This document shows positions 8,400 through 16,321 of a stretch of 64,000 nt of DNA, in pieces. The notes under the pieces were generated by a model. That model made no database searches and was not told the DNA's origin. It saw only the letters and a list, made by a program, of their open reading frames with translations. Origin of the DNA: Syntrophomonas wolfei subsp. methylbutyratica (lineage in GTDB: Bacteria; Bacillota; Syntrophomonadia; Syntrophomonadales; Syntrophomonadaceae); contig NZ_BBQT01000011.1 in NCBI RefSeq assembly GCF_001570625.1, positions 1 through 64,000 of the forward strand. Direction: 5' to 3'. The stretch's first letter is position 1. Each line of letters begins with the position of its first letter. A program made the position numbers and the translations under genes.

Positions 8400-9257
8400 T
8401 TAATTGTCTTTTCGGGGATACAGGGTTATCTTATCCGCACAACGGCTGTAAAAGTGATAACCAGCCCCGGCTTCACCCAAAATGTCCAGGAGTTGGTCGG
8501 CGTCAGTTACCAGAACAGCTCCTATAGAACTAACGCCCCGGGCAAACAAAGGCCCGGGCAATATACTGGCTGATGGCCCCACCACTATGAATTGAGCATC
8601 CGGGCGGGCAGTGATAAGGAGTTCTTCAAGACTATCGTTAATCAAAGTGGTTCCGGTGCTGACAATTATATCCGCCCAGGGCAATACCTCCGCTGCCTTT
8701 TCCGGGGGGCAGAAATAAGGTATTTCTTCGGGTTTCAAGGTAGAGATATCCATCTCCAGAACACGGTAGGGAACCTTCCCGGTTTTTAACTTTTTCAGCA
8801 GGGGACCCAGGGCCCCGACTACAGCGACATTTTTATCTTGGGAAAAAACCATATCCAAAGGGTCCGTGTTTCGTTTGATTACATAATCCTGAGGTGGGTT
8901 ATTAACCCAGGAAGTAGCAGATAGGGCACTTAAAATGGCTATAGCCAGGGCTTTTTTAAGTGCTGTATCTCCTTCTCGAATGGCTTCCTCTGCTATTTCC
9001 AAAGCTCGACGACCTTTTAGCATGCCAGCGCGGGGCATGCGTCCGGTAGAACTGGAACAACAAACGGCATCGGGCATCACCTTAACCGGGGTAGCGCAAA
9101 TTCCTCCCTGGCCGTTGCTCAGTTTTACTCCGGTAAAAAAGACGCCAATAACCACCCGTTCAATGGTCAATTCGTTTATCGATTCCCCCAATAATACTTT
9201 TAACTGCTCCAACACCTCCTCCAAAATAGATTCCTGCCGCTTAACGATCACATTCAT
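8400..9257 (-). CDS. DUF4213/DUF364 family protein (putative heavy-metal chelation)
   Basis: A 285-residue protein of the family whose first solved structure, from Desulfitobacterium, has an enolase-N-like domain followed by a Rossmann-like domain and was proposed to bind heavy metals. Here the N-domain spans roughly residues 1-100 (RVVIGVFFTGVKLSNGQGGI, then AVCCSSSTGRMP). The C-domain follows, with VAVVGALGPLLKKL as a nucleotide-fold-like turn, EIPYFCPPEKAAEVLPWADI and FIVVGPSASILPGPLFARGV. The last two segments are typical of the family. It starts at ATG 9257, overlapping the end of a 41-codon reading frame. Its place between transporter genes supports a role in handling the imported metal complex, but no reaction is known to me. 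Confidence 0.82.
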   Translation of the reverse strand: MNVIVKRQESILEEVLEQLKVLLGESINELTIERVVIGVFFTGVKLSNGQGGICATPVKVMPDAVCCSSSTGRMPRAGMLKGRRALEIAEEAIREGDTALKKALAIAILSALSATSWVNNPPQDYVIKRNTDPLDMVFSQDKNVAVVGALGPLLKKLKTGKVPYRVLEMDISTLKPEEIPYFCPPEKAAEVLPWADIIVSTGTTLINDSLEELLITARPDAQFIVVGPSASILPGPLFARGVSSIGAVLVTDADQLLDILGEAGAGYHFYSRCADKITLYPRKDN

Positions 9258-9366
9258 TTGCTTCTACCTTTCTAAAAGTGATTCCATCGCAAAAGTTAAC
9301 ATACTCCAACGGTAGTTCTCTAAATTTTTTCCAGATAAGTTCATTGGCTGCTTCAAGCGAAAGCAT
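9241..9366 (-). CDS. Possible small protein linking ATPase and DUF364 genes
   Basis: A 41-codon frame starts at ATG 9366, preceded by TAGGAGAAAAGAAT. Its start lies inside the end of the ATPase gene (stop at 9353) and its stop (TAA, 9241) inside the DUF364 start, so it could couple translation across the gap. The product begins MLSLEAANELIWKKF and includes LPLEYVNFCDGITF. I do not recognise a family. Good ribosome site and overlaps on both sides support translation; the short length is against. Confidence 0.45.
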   Translation of the reverse strand: MLSLEAANELIWKKFRELPLEYVNFCDGITFRKVEANECDR

Positions 9367-10222
9367 ATTCTTTTCTCCTATCCATTGATTGCATGGGTTG
9401 TAACGCGAAGTTCCTGGAGGGGATACAAACCCGCAATTCCTGGTTCATGCGATTTTTAACACTTACTATATCCACATCTACCCCGTATAGTGTTTTTAAT
9501 CTCTCCGCAGTTATGGTTTCACCCGGGGTTCCACTATGCAGGATTTTTCCTTCATTCAATAGCACCGCCCGGTTGGAATAGATGAAAGCATGCTCAGGAA
9601 AATGGCAGGACATTAAAACTGCTATATTCATTCCCGCCAGTTGCTTAACATGGCTCAAGACCTTGATTTGATTACCAAAATCCAGGCTGGCAGTGGGCTC
9701 ATCCATAATGAGTATCCTGGGCTCCTGCGCCAGAGCCCGGGCAATCAGAACCAACTGCCTCTCCCCGCCGCTTATCTCCGTGTAAACCCGGTCACGCAGG
9801 TAGGAGATATTCAACATATCCAAAGCCTGTTCAGCGATTTTTACATCCTGGGGAGAGGGTGAAGAAAAGGGCTTGATATGGGCTGTCCGTCCCATCAAAA
9901 CCACATCCAACACCTCAAAAGGAAAGGGCGGGGTATGCATCTGTGGAATATAGCCAATTACCCTGGCAATCTGGGCAGAAGTCCAATTCCTGATATTTTT
10001 CCCGTCTAATAATACCTCCCCTCCTTGAACTGGTAAAAGACCCAGTATGGTTTTTATTAGAGTAGTTTTACCGCAACCATTGGCCCCTAAAAGGCCAACT
10101 ACTTCCCCCACCTTAAGTTTGAGAGAAATGCCATCAACCACTCTCCTTTGCCCATATCCACAACTCAGGTTCCTAAATTCCATTTCCATTCCCATACCCC
10201 CAAAACTTATTTCCATCCCCAT
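9353..10222 (-). CDS. ABC importer ATPase of the FecE/BtuD type
   Basis: The 289-residue ATPase has Walker A as GANGCGKTT near residue 50, Q-loop YIPQMHTP, the signature SGGERQ, Walker B RILIMDEPTA and the switch histidine in SCHFPEH. It would power the FecCD permease encoded just upstream, whose 3' end it overlaps by 16 bases when the ATG at 10222 is used. The first 14 residues (MGMEISFGGMGMEM) are Met/Gly-rich and not typical; a start at the later ATG giving MEFRNLSCGYG, 42 bases on, is equally plausible. The C-terminal ~40 residues after SVKNRMNQELRVCIP are an extension common in this class. Confidence 0.92.
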   Translation of the reverse strand: MGMEISFGGMGMEMEFRNLSCGYGQRRVVDGISLKLKVGEVVGLLGANGCGKTTLIKTILGLLPVQGGEVLLDGKNIRNWTSAQIARVIGYIPQMHTPPFPFEVLDVVLMGRTAHIKPFSSPSPQDVKIAEQALDMLNISYLRDRVYTEISGGERQLVLIARALAQEPRILIMDEPTASLDFGNQIKVLSHVKQLAGMNIAVLMSCHFPEHAFIYSNRAVLLNEGKILHSGTPGETITAERLKTLYGVDVDIVSVKNRMNQELRVCIPSRNFALQPMQSMDRRKEYAFA

Positions 10223-11256
10223 TTACTGTTCAATAGCAGATATAGAAAGAACGGTACCCCTATAAGTGCCGTCAATATCCCCAGCGGGATCTCCATGCTG
10301 GCCAGCAGGCGGGCCAGGTCATCAACCAGCAATAAATAGCCACCACCCAGCAAAATAGATGCCGGCAGCAATACCCGGTAGTTGGGGCCGACAATCATTC
10401 GCGCCAAATGCGGTATTACCAGACCTACCCAACCTATCATGCCGCTGATGGATACTGATGCTGCTGTCATCAAAGTACAGCAGACAATAACTATGGTTTT
10501 CATTACACCGGTATTAATGCCCAATACCCGAGCCTCTTCCTCCCCCATAGCCAGAACATTGAGGCGCCAGCGCAAAAGATAAAGCAAAATACAGCCGAAC
10601 AGTATTGGAGTTAATGCCATATATACATCCCGTGTGGTAATTGAAGCCAAACTTCCCATAAGCCAAAAGGTTATAGCCGGAAGCTTGTCGTAAGGGTCGG
10701 CAATATATTTAATACAGGAAATAGCGGCACTGAACAATGAACCAATCATAATACCCGATAGTACCAAAGCCAACATAGGGTCATGCCGAATCCGCAGGCT
10801 AATCCCGTAGGTTAAACCAACTGCCAGTAAGCCACCCACAAATGCCATCATTTGAATTCCCAGCATACTAAACGAGAAATATATGGCCAGAGCAGCCCCG
10901 AAACCGGCACCGGCTGAAGCTCCCAGTATATCCGGTGAAACCAGGGGGTTTTTAAACATTCCCTGGTAAGCCGCTCCGGCAGTAGATAAGGCCGCACCCA
11001 CCAATATGGCAGCAAAAATACGAGGCAAGCGCACTTGAAATATTACCGTCTCCACAGTAGCATTCCAGTGAGCCTCTATAGGAAATACCCGCGAGGCCAA
11101 TACCTCCAATAACTGTCCCGGGGGTACCGGATATCGCCCCAGAGCAAAGGAAAGGATGAAAATGAGTATGAGCGTAGATAATAAAATAAGGATTTTCCAG
11201 CCAGCATCTCTTTTTGTTTTTACTTCTGCAATTCTTTCTTTGATAACTGTCTTCAC
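10207..11256 (-). CDS. ABC importer permease of the FecCD/BtuC family
   Basis: A FecCD-type permease with about ten hydrophobic helices. Family landmarks are LPRIFAAILVGAALSTAGAA, GMFKNPLVSPDILGASAGAG, LVLSGIMIGSLFSA, the coupling region GMIGWVGLVIPHLARM with the usual GxxxPH, and the last helix GGGYLLLVDDLARLLASMEI. The GTG at 11256 follows GGAAGGG by eight bases and fits better than the ATG 42 bases upstream (11298), which would add MGHKKIYVIGRVLA. It is the first gene of the uptake cluster. Only one permease and one ATPase serve three binding lipoproteins. Transport of a siderophore-, haem- or corrinoid-like compound is the family expectation. Confidence 0.92.
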   Translation of the reverse strand: MKTVIKERIAEVKTKRDAGWKILILLSTLILIFILSFALGRYPVPPGQLLEVLASRVFPIEAHWNATVETVIFQVRLPRIFAAILVGAALSTAGAAYQGMFKNPLVSPDILGASAGAGFGAALAIYFSFSMLGIQMMAFVGGLLAVGLTYGISLRIRHDPMLALVLSGIMIGSLFSAAISCIKYIADPYDKLPAITFWLMGSLASITTRDVYMALTPILFGCILLYLLRWRLNVLAMGEEEARVLGINTGVMKTIVIVCCTLMTAASVSISGMIGWVGLVIPHLARMIVGPNYRVLLPASILLGGGYLLLVDDLARLLASMEIPLGILTALIGVPFFLYLLLNSKWGWK

Positions 11257-11341
11257 CGCTAGTACCCTTCCAATAACGTATATCTTTTTATGGCCCATCC
11301 CAAATCAAATTCGCATATTACTGTTTAAAATGATGGAAGTT

Positions 11342-11372
11342 AAAACCAGCATCGAAAGTTGATGCTGGTTTT
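11342..11372 (-). terminator. Intrinsic terminator in the leader of the uptake operon
   Basis: A perfect 12-base-pair stem AAAACCAGCATC/GATGCTGGTTTT with a seven-base loop. It is flanked by T on both strands, so it can act in either direction. On the minus strand it lies about 90 bases before the permease GTG, where an attenuator would sit. Confidence 0.7.
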
Positions 11373-11384
11373 TTCGCTATGTAT

Positions 11385-11640
11385 ATTAAGGTAAGAACCT
11401 AATCTCAATATATCGTTCAATACCTTAATGATAGTAGCAAATAATTGCTAACCCTTTAGCAGGATATACCATATCTTCTTTCCAAATACGGGAGGTACAG
11501 CCGTTTGCAGCTATCCCCCGGGGAGCAATCAAAAGGAAAAGCTCCTTTCGGCCAATTATCGAAGGCTTCAGGCTATAGGATAAAAGGCTCAAAAATATTA
11601 TTATTTTTTTGATATAGATAAAACTCTCCTCTATCAACAA
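11385..11640 (-). promoter_or_regulatory. Structured leader, riboswitch candidate
   Basis: Read on the minus strand, the 300 bases before the permease contain several helices. ATAGCTG-CAAA-CGGCTGT (11514-11497) forms seven pairs including G-U wobbles. TGCTAA-AGGG-TTAGCA lies at 11461-11446. A nine-base inverted repeat ATTAAGGTA/TACCTTAAT lies at 11429-11385. GGAGC/GCTCC and a GGCCGAAAGG segment lie further upstream. The terminator at 11342-11372 follows. Helices plus terminator before a transport operon fit a riboswitch or attenuator. Moco/Tuco (RF01055) would suit the context, but I cannot confirm its consensus. The 77-codon frame here, on the same strand, looks accidental. Confidence 0.45.
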
Positions 11641-11967
11641 GCAAGATTTTGGCAGCAAAATTACTATAGTTATTTTTAGTTTTACATAGTTCGTTTACCA
11701 TCCTATTTGTTCTATGTTTATATTTATTCTTGTTTGTTGATGTTGATATTTGTTTAATTCTATAAAAGTTTAAACGTTCCTGCCGAATAACAAAAATTCC
11801 TTATGATCAAAACTGCACAATTAGGAAAGTTATATTGGCAATCAATGCCTGGTACTAGAATCAACTCTTGGAATCAAATCTGAAGATACTATGGTTTTAG
11901 TTCGGAAACCCCGGATTATGCCGGTATCAAAATATAATAGCCGTCTTTCCACTAAAATTTTGCAATA
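11641..11967. other. AT-rich intergenic region
   Basis: About 330 bases rich in A and T between the divergent uptake and copper operons. It probably contains the promoter of the minus-strand leader, but I could not pick a convincing -35/-10 pair. No gene is visible. Confidence 0.4.
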
Positions 11968-11998
11968 TTTACTTGCATAGTATAGGGGGGTATACTAT
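11968..11998 (+). promoter_or_regulatory. Copper operon promoter with CsoR operator
   Basis: TTTACT (11968-11973), a 17-base spacer and TATACT (11991-11996) form a sigma-A-type promoter. ATAGTATA-GGGGGG-TATACTAT (11977-11998) is a perfect inverted repeat around a six-G tract, the layout known for CsoR/RcnR-family operators. It covers the spacer and the -10 box, so bound repressor would block RNA polymerase. Confidence 0.75.
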
Positions 11999-12023
11999 AT
12001 TATTAATGGATGGAGGTTATGAT

Positions 12024-12353
12024 ATGGAAAATGAAAGCAAGAATAGCTGTGCTAATTGCATAAAAACCAACAATAAAAACCGCTCCTGGAGTGACGAGAA
12101 TGCCGTTAAAGAGCTCACGGTTCGTCTTAATCGCATCGAAGGGCAGGTACGGGGAATCAAGCGAATGATTGAAGAAGGTGTTTACTGTGACGACGTGTTG
12201 AATCAAATCACTTCAGCCCAGTCGGCTCTTTATGGGGTTGCCCGGCTGCTTTTGCAGAAGCATATGAAATCATGCGTCAAGGAGCAACTGGCATCAGGCG
12301 ATGAGCAGGTTATCGATGAGGTTCTGGCAACTATTTTTAGAATGATGCGGTGA
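12024..12353 (+). CDS. csoR: CsoR-type copper-sensing repressor
   Basis: A 109-residue all-helical DUF156-family repressor. The copper-binding Cys-His-Cys set of CsoR is visible: Cys in GVYCDDVLNQI, then His and Cys in QKHMKSC. The DNA-contact helix LNRIEGQVRGIKRMIEEG is well conserved. I choose ATG 12024, seven bases after GGAGG; the longer frame from 11973 would overlap the promoter. An N-terminal stretch with CANC (residues 9-12) is an extra that could also bind metal. It precedes copZ and copA, and an operator-like site lies within its promoter, so autoregulated copper induction is expected. Confidence 0.92.
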   Translation: MENESKNSCANCIKTNNKNRSWSDENAVKELTVRLNRIEGQVRGIKRMIEEGVYCDDVLNQITSAQSALYGVARLLLQKHMKSCVKEQLASGDEQVIDEVLATIFRMMR

Positions 12354-12379
12354 TTTTAGTGAGCCGGCATTGGCAATAA

Positions 12380-12442
12380 TTTAAGCATCAGAAGAAACTG
12401 CGGAGCAGTTTCAACACACCGCTGCAACGAGGTGAGGAATTC
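12380..12442 (+). repeat. Interspersed hairpin repeat, copy 2
   Basis: TTTAAGCATC, GAAACTGC/GCAGTTTC arms, CAACACACCGCTGCAACGAG and a GGTGAGGAATT tail. It lies between csoR and copZ, in the transcribed strand, where the hairpin could affect mRNA stability. Confidence 0.75.
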
Positions 12443-12471
12443 GGTAAAACATCCGGGAGGAGGTGAGATTT

Positions 12472-12681
12472 ATGGAAGAGGTCATTCTAAATGTAGAAGG
12501 AATGAGCTGCAATCATTGCAAAATGGCGGTGGAAAAGTCATTGCAAAGCCTTTTCGGAGTAAAGAAGGCGGATGTTGATTTGGCCGCAAAAACAGTTAGA
12601 GTTGCTTATGAAACGGGAAAGCTAACTCTTAAAGATTTTGAAAAAGCTGTGGCTGAGGCCGGCTTCGAATTGCTTAAATAG
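12472..12681 (+). CDS. copZ: Copper chaperone CopZ
   Basis: A 69-residue heavy-metal-associated domain with the copper-binding loop GMSCNHC near residues 10-16 and the usual beta-alpha-beta pattern ending in EAGFELL. The ATG at 12472 lies eight bases after GGAGGAGG; a GTG nine bases upstream would add MRF and falls within the ribosome site. It should deliver Cu(I) to the N-terminal domains of CopA, encoded next, and to CsoR. Confidence 0.92.
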   Translation: MEEVILNVEGMSCNHCKMAVEKSLQSLFGVKKADVDLAAKTVRVAYETGKLTLKDFEKAVAEAGFELLK

Positions 12682-12866
12682 ACCGGCATTGTAATGGGAA
12701 AGTTAACCTTGCTGCTTGCGCGGGGCATTGCATGAGGATATCCTCGCATGTTACCTGTATTGATTCCCTGGGCTCCGGGTTACAAAAACAATGATGAAAA
12801 GTGAGTTTGCCTGGCATTAATAACATAAGTGCCTGGCACCATTCAGCTTTAAAGGAGATATTGGCC

Positions 12867-15266
12867 ATGGAGGAGATAAAAAGCACCATTAGAATAGGCG
12901 GCATGTCCTGTGCCGCCTGCTCGGCACGGGTAGAGAAGAAATTGAACAACCTGCCGGGAGTGAAAAAGGCCCAGGTTAACCTGCTCAGCAATAAGGCCAC
13001 AACCTTTTATGATCCGGGGATAATCAAGCTATCCGACCTGGAAGAAGCCATACGTCAGATTGGTTATGAAGTGCTGCCCGAGGAGGACGGCAATTATATC
13101 AACGCCACTTTGGCTATTGAGGGCATGTCCTGCGCCGCCTGCTCGGCGCGTATTGATAAAAAGCTGAACAGCACCCCGGGAGTGGTAAATGCCAGTGTTA
13201 ACCTCCTTACCAACCTGGCTAAGGTAAAATATGACCCCCAGTTAATTAGCATTGATGAAGTTGAAAAAGTGGTCGATAAGCTAGGATATCCGACCCACTG
13301 GATAGAGCAGAGGGAGCATCCGCTCGATAGCCCGGACAAAAATACGGAAATCAAAAATCTGAAATTATTGCTGGTAGCTTCTGCTGTTCTGGCCTTTCCT
13401 CTAATACTTAACATGCTGTTGATGATCTTCGATATTCAGGTAACTCTTTTGCATAATCCCTACTGGCAACTGGCTCTGGCCACACCGGTTCAATTTATTA
13501 TCGGCTACCGTTTTTACCGGAGCGCATTTTTGGCCCTGCGCTCCGGAGGCAGTAATATGGATGTGCTGGTGGTCTTGGGCACTACCGCAGCCTATTTTTA
13601 TAGTTTGTACAATATTTACCAGGGCGAGATGCATAATATATATTTTGAGGCTTCGGCAACTATTATAACCCTGATACTATTAGGCAAATACCTGGAGGAG
13701 CGGGCCAAAAATAAAACTTCCGAGGCCATCCGGGTTCTGGGCAGCTTGCAGCCTCGTTCCGCCCGGGTAGTACGGCAGGGAGAAGAAATGGATCTCCCCA
13801 TAGAAGAGGTTAGAACCGGCGATCTGGTGGTTATTCGTCCCGGAGAGCGGATTCCTGTAGACGGAATCGTGGAGGAAGGCCATTCAGCAGTTGACGAATC
13901 CATGCTGACCGGGGAAAGCCTGCCGGTGGAGAAAAGGCCGGGTGATCCGGTGGTGGGTGCCAGTATCAATAAGAACGGCAGCCTGAAATTTGTAGTTACC
14001 CGCACCGGCCAGGACACCACCCTGGCTCAGATTATACGGATTGTGGAGGAAGCTCAGGGTTCCAAAGCCCCGGTGCAGAAGATAGCCGATCAGGTTTCCG
14101 GCATTTTTGTTCCTGCGGTTATAGGAATAGCCCTGCTTACATTTATTCTGCAATACTGGTACAACGCTAATATCAGTATTGCTGTTACCACAGCAGTGGC
14201 AGTTCTGGTAATAGCCTGTCCCTGTGCCCTGGGGCTGGCCACCCCCACTGCTATAATGGTGGGAACGGGAAAAGGCGCGGAAAACGGCCTATTAATCAAA
14301 GGCGGTGAATTCCTGGAATTGCTGCATAAAGTGGATGTAGTAGTCCTGGACAAAACCGGCACCATAACCCGGGGAAAGCCTGCTCTTACCGATATTATAA
14401 GCCTGGATGGCTATGTAGAAAGTGAAATACTGCACTGGGCGGGAATCCTCGAAAAACATTCCGAGCACCCCCTGGGCGAAGCTATTTATGCTTCGGCCCG
14501 TGAACAATACGGGGATTTGCCTGATCCCGAGGATTTTAAAAACTATCCCGGTCAAGGTGTGACGGGAAAAAGCACCAACCTGGCTTTAGCCATAGGCAAC
14601 CGCAGTTTTATGCACAGCCGGGCTATCGATACTACCGAGGCCGAACAGCAGGCCAGGCAGCTGGAGGAAGCAGGCAAAACCGCAATGTACCTGGCTATAG
14701 ACGGCAAGCTGGCCGGATTGCTGGCAGTGGCCGATACGATTAAAGAAAACGCACTTTTGGCTATTCAGGAACTTAAGGATATGGGCCTTGAAGCATATAT
14801 GATCAGCGGAGACAACCAGCATACGGCACAGGCTATCGCCCGGCAGGTGGGAATCGAAACAGTGCTGGCCGAAGTATTGCCGGAGAGGAAGGCTGAGGAA
14901 ATCGAGAAAATAAGGCAAAGTGGTAAAATAGCAGCTATGGTGGGCGATGGGATTAACGATGCCCCGGCTCTGGCCACTGCCGATATCGGCATAGCCATTG
15001 GCAGCGGGACTGATGTGGCTATGGAAACGGCCGGCATTGTTTTAATGAGCGGTGACCTCAGCGGGATTTCCGCGGCCATTAAATTATCCCGGCAGACCAT
15101 GCGTATAATCAAGCAGAATCTATTCTGGGCCTTTTTCTATAACAGCATCGGTATACCTTTTGCGGCTCTGGGCTTTTTATCTCCGGTCATAGCAGGGGCA
15201 GCCATGGCCTTCAGCTCCGTATCAGTGGTAAGCAATTCCCTGCGCTTAAGACGCTTTGAACCGTAA
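12867..15266 (+). CDS. copA: Copper-exporting P1B-type ATPase CopA
   Basis: A 799-residue pump. Two N-terminal heavy-metal domains each carry [10 protein letters not shown] (near residues 14 and 87). The membrane part holds the P1B-1 motif CPC in [15 protein letters not shown]. The actuator TGES, phosphorylation DKTGT, nucleotide-binding SEHPLGEA and hinge [10 protein letters not shown] are intact, and the last helices carry the YN and MxxxS-type residues of Cu(I) pumps ([22 protein letters not shown]). The ATG at 12867 follows AAAGGAGA; a GTG at 12801 would add 22 poor residues. The gap from copZ (185 bases) has the short palindrome GTGCCTGGCAC near 12830 but no gene. Confidence 0.95.
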   Translation: MEEIKSTIRIGGMSCAACSARVEKKLNNLPGVKKAQVNLLSNKATTFYDPGIIKLSDLEEAIRQIGYEVLPEEDGNYINATLAIEGMSCAACSARIDKKLNSTPGVVNASVNLLTNLAKVKYDPQLISIDEVEKVVDKLGYPTHWIEQREHPLDSPDKNTEIKNLKLLLVASAVLAFPLILNMLLMIFDIQVTLLHNPYWQLALATPVQFIIGYRFYRSAFLALRSGGSNMDVLVVLGTTAAYFYSLYNIYQGEMHNIYFEASATIITLILLGKYLEERAKNKTSEAIRVLGSLQPRSARVVRQGEEMDLPIEEVRTGDLVVIRPGERIPVDGIVEEGHSAVDESMLTGESLPVEKRPGDPVVGASINKNGSLKFVVTRTGQDTTLAQIIRIVEEAQGSKAPVQKIADQVSGIFVPAVIGIALLTFILQYWYNANISIAVTTAVAVLVIACPCALGLATPTAIMVGTGKGAENGLLIKGGEFLELLHKVDVVVLDKTGTITRGKPALTDIISLDGYVESEILHWAGILEKHSEHPLGEAIYASAREQYGDLPDPEDFKNYPGQGVTGKSTNLALAIGNRSFMHSRAIDTTEAEQQARQLEEAGKTAMYLAIDGKLAGLLAVADTIKENALLAIQELKDMGLEAYMISGDNQHTAQAIARQVGIETVLAEVLPERKAEEIEKIRQSGKIAAMVGDGINDAPALATADIGIAIGSGTDVAMETAGIVLMSGDLSGISAAIKLSRQTMRIIKQNLFWAFFYNSIGIPFAALGFLSPVIAGAAMAFSSVSVVSNSLRLRRFEP

Positions 15267-15390
15267 ACGGGATGTTTCTCTGAAACCTTAAGTTTCGCAC
15301 CCCACATAATGCTGATTCCCAGAATACTTAAATCAACCCTTGGCCTGGTTCCGGTGAGAGATGGAAAACCCGTTTGAATATAACATTAAA

Positions 15391-15428
15391 GAGCCAGGGT
15401 AACACGATCTTGAGTCTCCTGGTTTTTT
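15391..15428 (+). terminator. Terminator after copA
   Basis: AGCCAGG pairs with CCTGGTT across a 19-base loop and is followed by TTTTTT. It lies about 125 bases after the copA stop and ends the copper operon. Confidence 0.55.
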
Positions 15429-15430
15429 AA

Positions 15431-15491
15431 TATAATCGTACGATATTAATAATGTTGCATATAATCGTGCTATTTATTATAATTATCGTAC
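15431..15491 (+). promoter_or_regulatory. Promoter and operator-like sites of the Phd/Uma2 gene
   Basis: TTGCAT (15455-15460), 17 bases, TATAAT (15478-15483) is a strong promoter whose transcript would begin just before the ribosome site. Three related sites surround it: the palindrome ATCGTACGAT upstream, ATAATCGTGC in the spacer, and ATCGTACGA overlapping the start of transcription. This suits autorepression by the Phd-like domain. Confidence 0.6.
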
Positions 15492-15503
15492 GAGGTGGTT
15501 AAT

Positions 15504-16247
15504 GTGAATGACACAACAATAATTATTACCGCGACCGAATTAAAAACCCATCTGGGTAAATACATCGAGTATGTTATTGATGACCACGAGGTTGTTATCA
15601 CCAAAAACGGCAAAAAGGCCATAAGAATTACCCCTTACATCACAGAAATCGAACGATATTTTTTGGTTAAAGAAAACGCATTGGATTATCAATATGGGGG
15701 CAAGAAGGTATCCTATGAAGAATTCATGGAGATTTATGAGAAAAGCGAGCTAAGAATGGAGTATATCAACGGTGAAATAGTCCTTTTGGCTTCACCCAGT
15801 ACCTATCATCAGGATATATCAGGGAATTTGCACATCCATTTGCGATCATATCTGAAAGGCAAAAACTGCAAGGTTTTCTACGCCCCCTTTGATGTTCATT
15901 TCTACAAAAAAGACCTTAAAACACCTGATGTAATGCAGCCTGATTTACTCATAGCATGCGATTTGGAGAATAACGTTAATGAAAACGGCCGATACATGGG
16001 TACACCCACGCTTTGCATTGAAATTTTATCAAAAAGCACCCGTTCCAAGGATATGGTAGATAAGCTCAATACTTATATGCTGTCCGGTGTCAGGGAATTC
16101 TGGATTGTCGATCCTTTTAAACATTCAATTATGGTCTATAGCTTTAAGGACTTTGAAATTGACGAGTATACTACCTGTAAGCTCGGGGATACTGTAACCT
16201 CGTATTTTTTTGAGGGTTTGGAGATTCCGATAAATGAAATATTTTAG
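15504..16247 (+). CDS. Phd/YefM-like antitoxin domain fused to Uma2-family nuclease domain
   Basis: A 247-residue fusion. Residues 1-50 look like a Phd/YefM antitoxin DNA-binding domain (ITATELKTHLGKYIEYV, then VVITKNGKKAIRITPY). Residues about 70-247 form a Uma2 (DUF820) domain with EYINGEIVLLASPSTYHQ, then MQPDLLIACD and PTLCIEILSKSTRSKDMVDK, which carry the acidic and E-x-L residues of the PD-(D/E)xK nuclease core, and GVREFWIVDP. I favour the GTG at 15504, just after GAGGTGG; a GTG nine bases earlier overlaps that site. Uma2 proteins are usually stand-alone, so an antitoxin-type regulator in the same chain is notable. Its biological role is unknown. Confidence 0.8.
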   Translation: MNDTTIIITATELKTHLGKYIEYVIDDHEVVITKNGKKAIRITPYITEIERYFLVKENALDYQYGGKKVSYEEFMEIYEKSELRMEYINGEIVLLASPSTYHQDISGNLHIHLRSYLKGKNCKVFYAPFDVHFYKKDLKTPDVMQPDLLIACDLENNVNENGRYMGTPTLCIEILSKSTRSKDMVDKLNTYMLSGVREFWIVDPFKHSIMVYSFKDFEIDEYTTCKLGDTVTSYFFEGLEIPINEIF

Positions 16248-16321
16248 GTGAATGTTCAAAGACATAAGCAAATGTTAAAGAAGAACGTCTCGGCGTAACC
16301 GGTGTAAGCGAATAAACCTCG

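Noticed and set aside
11425-11658. 77-codon minus-strand reading frame upstream of the permease gene
   Set aside because: It lies within the structured leader, lacks a ribosome site and its sequence resembles no protein family; the helices explain the region better.
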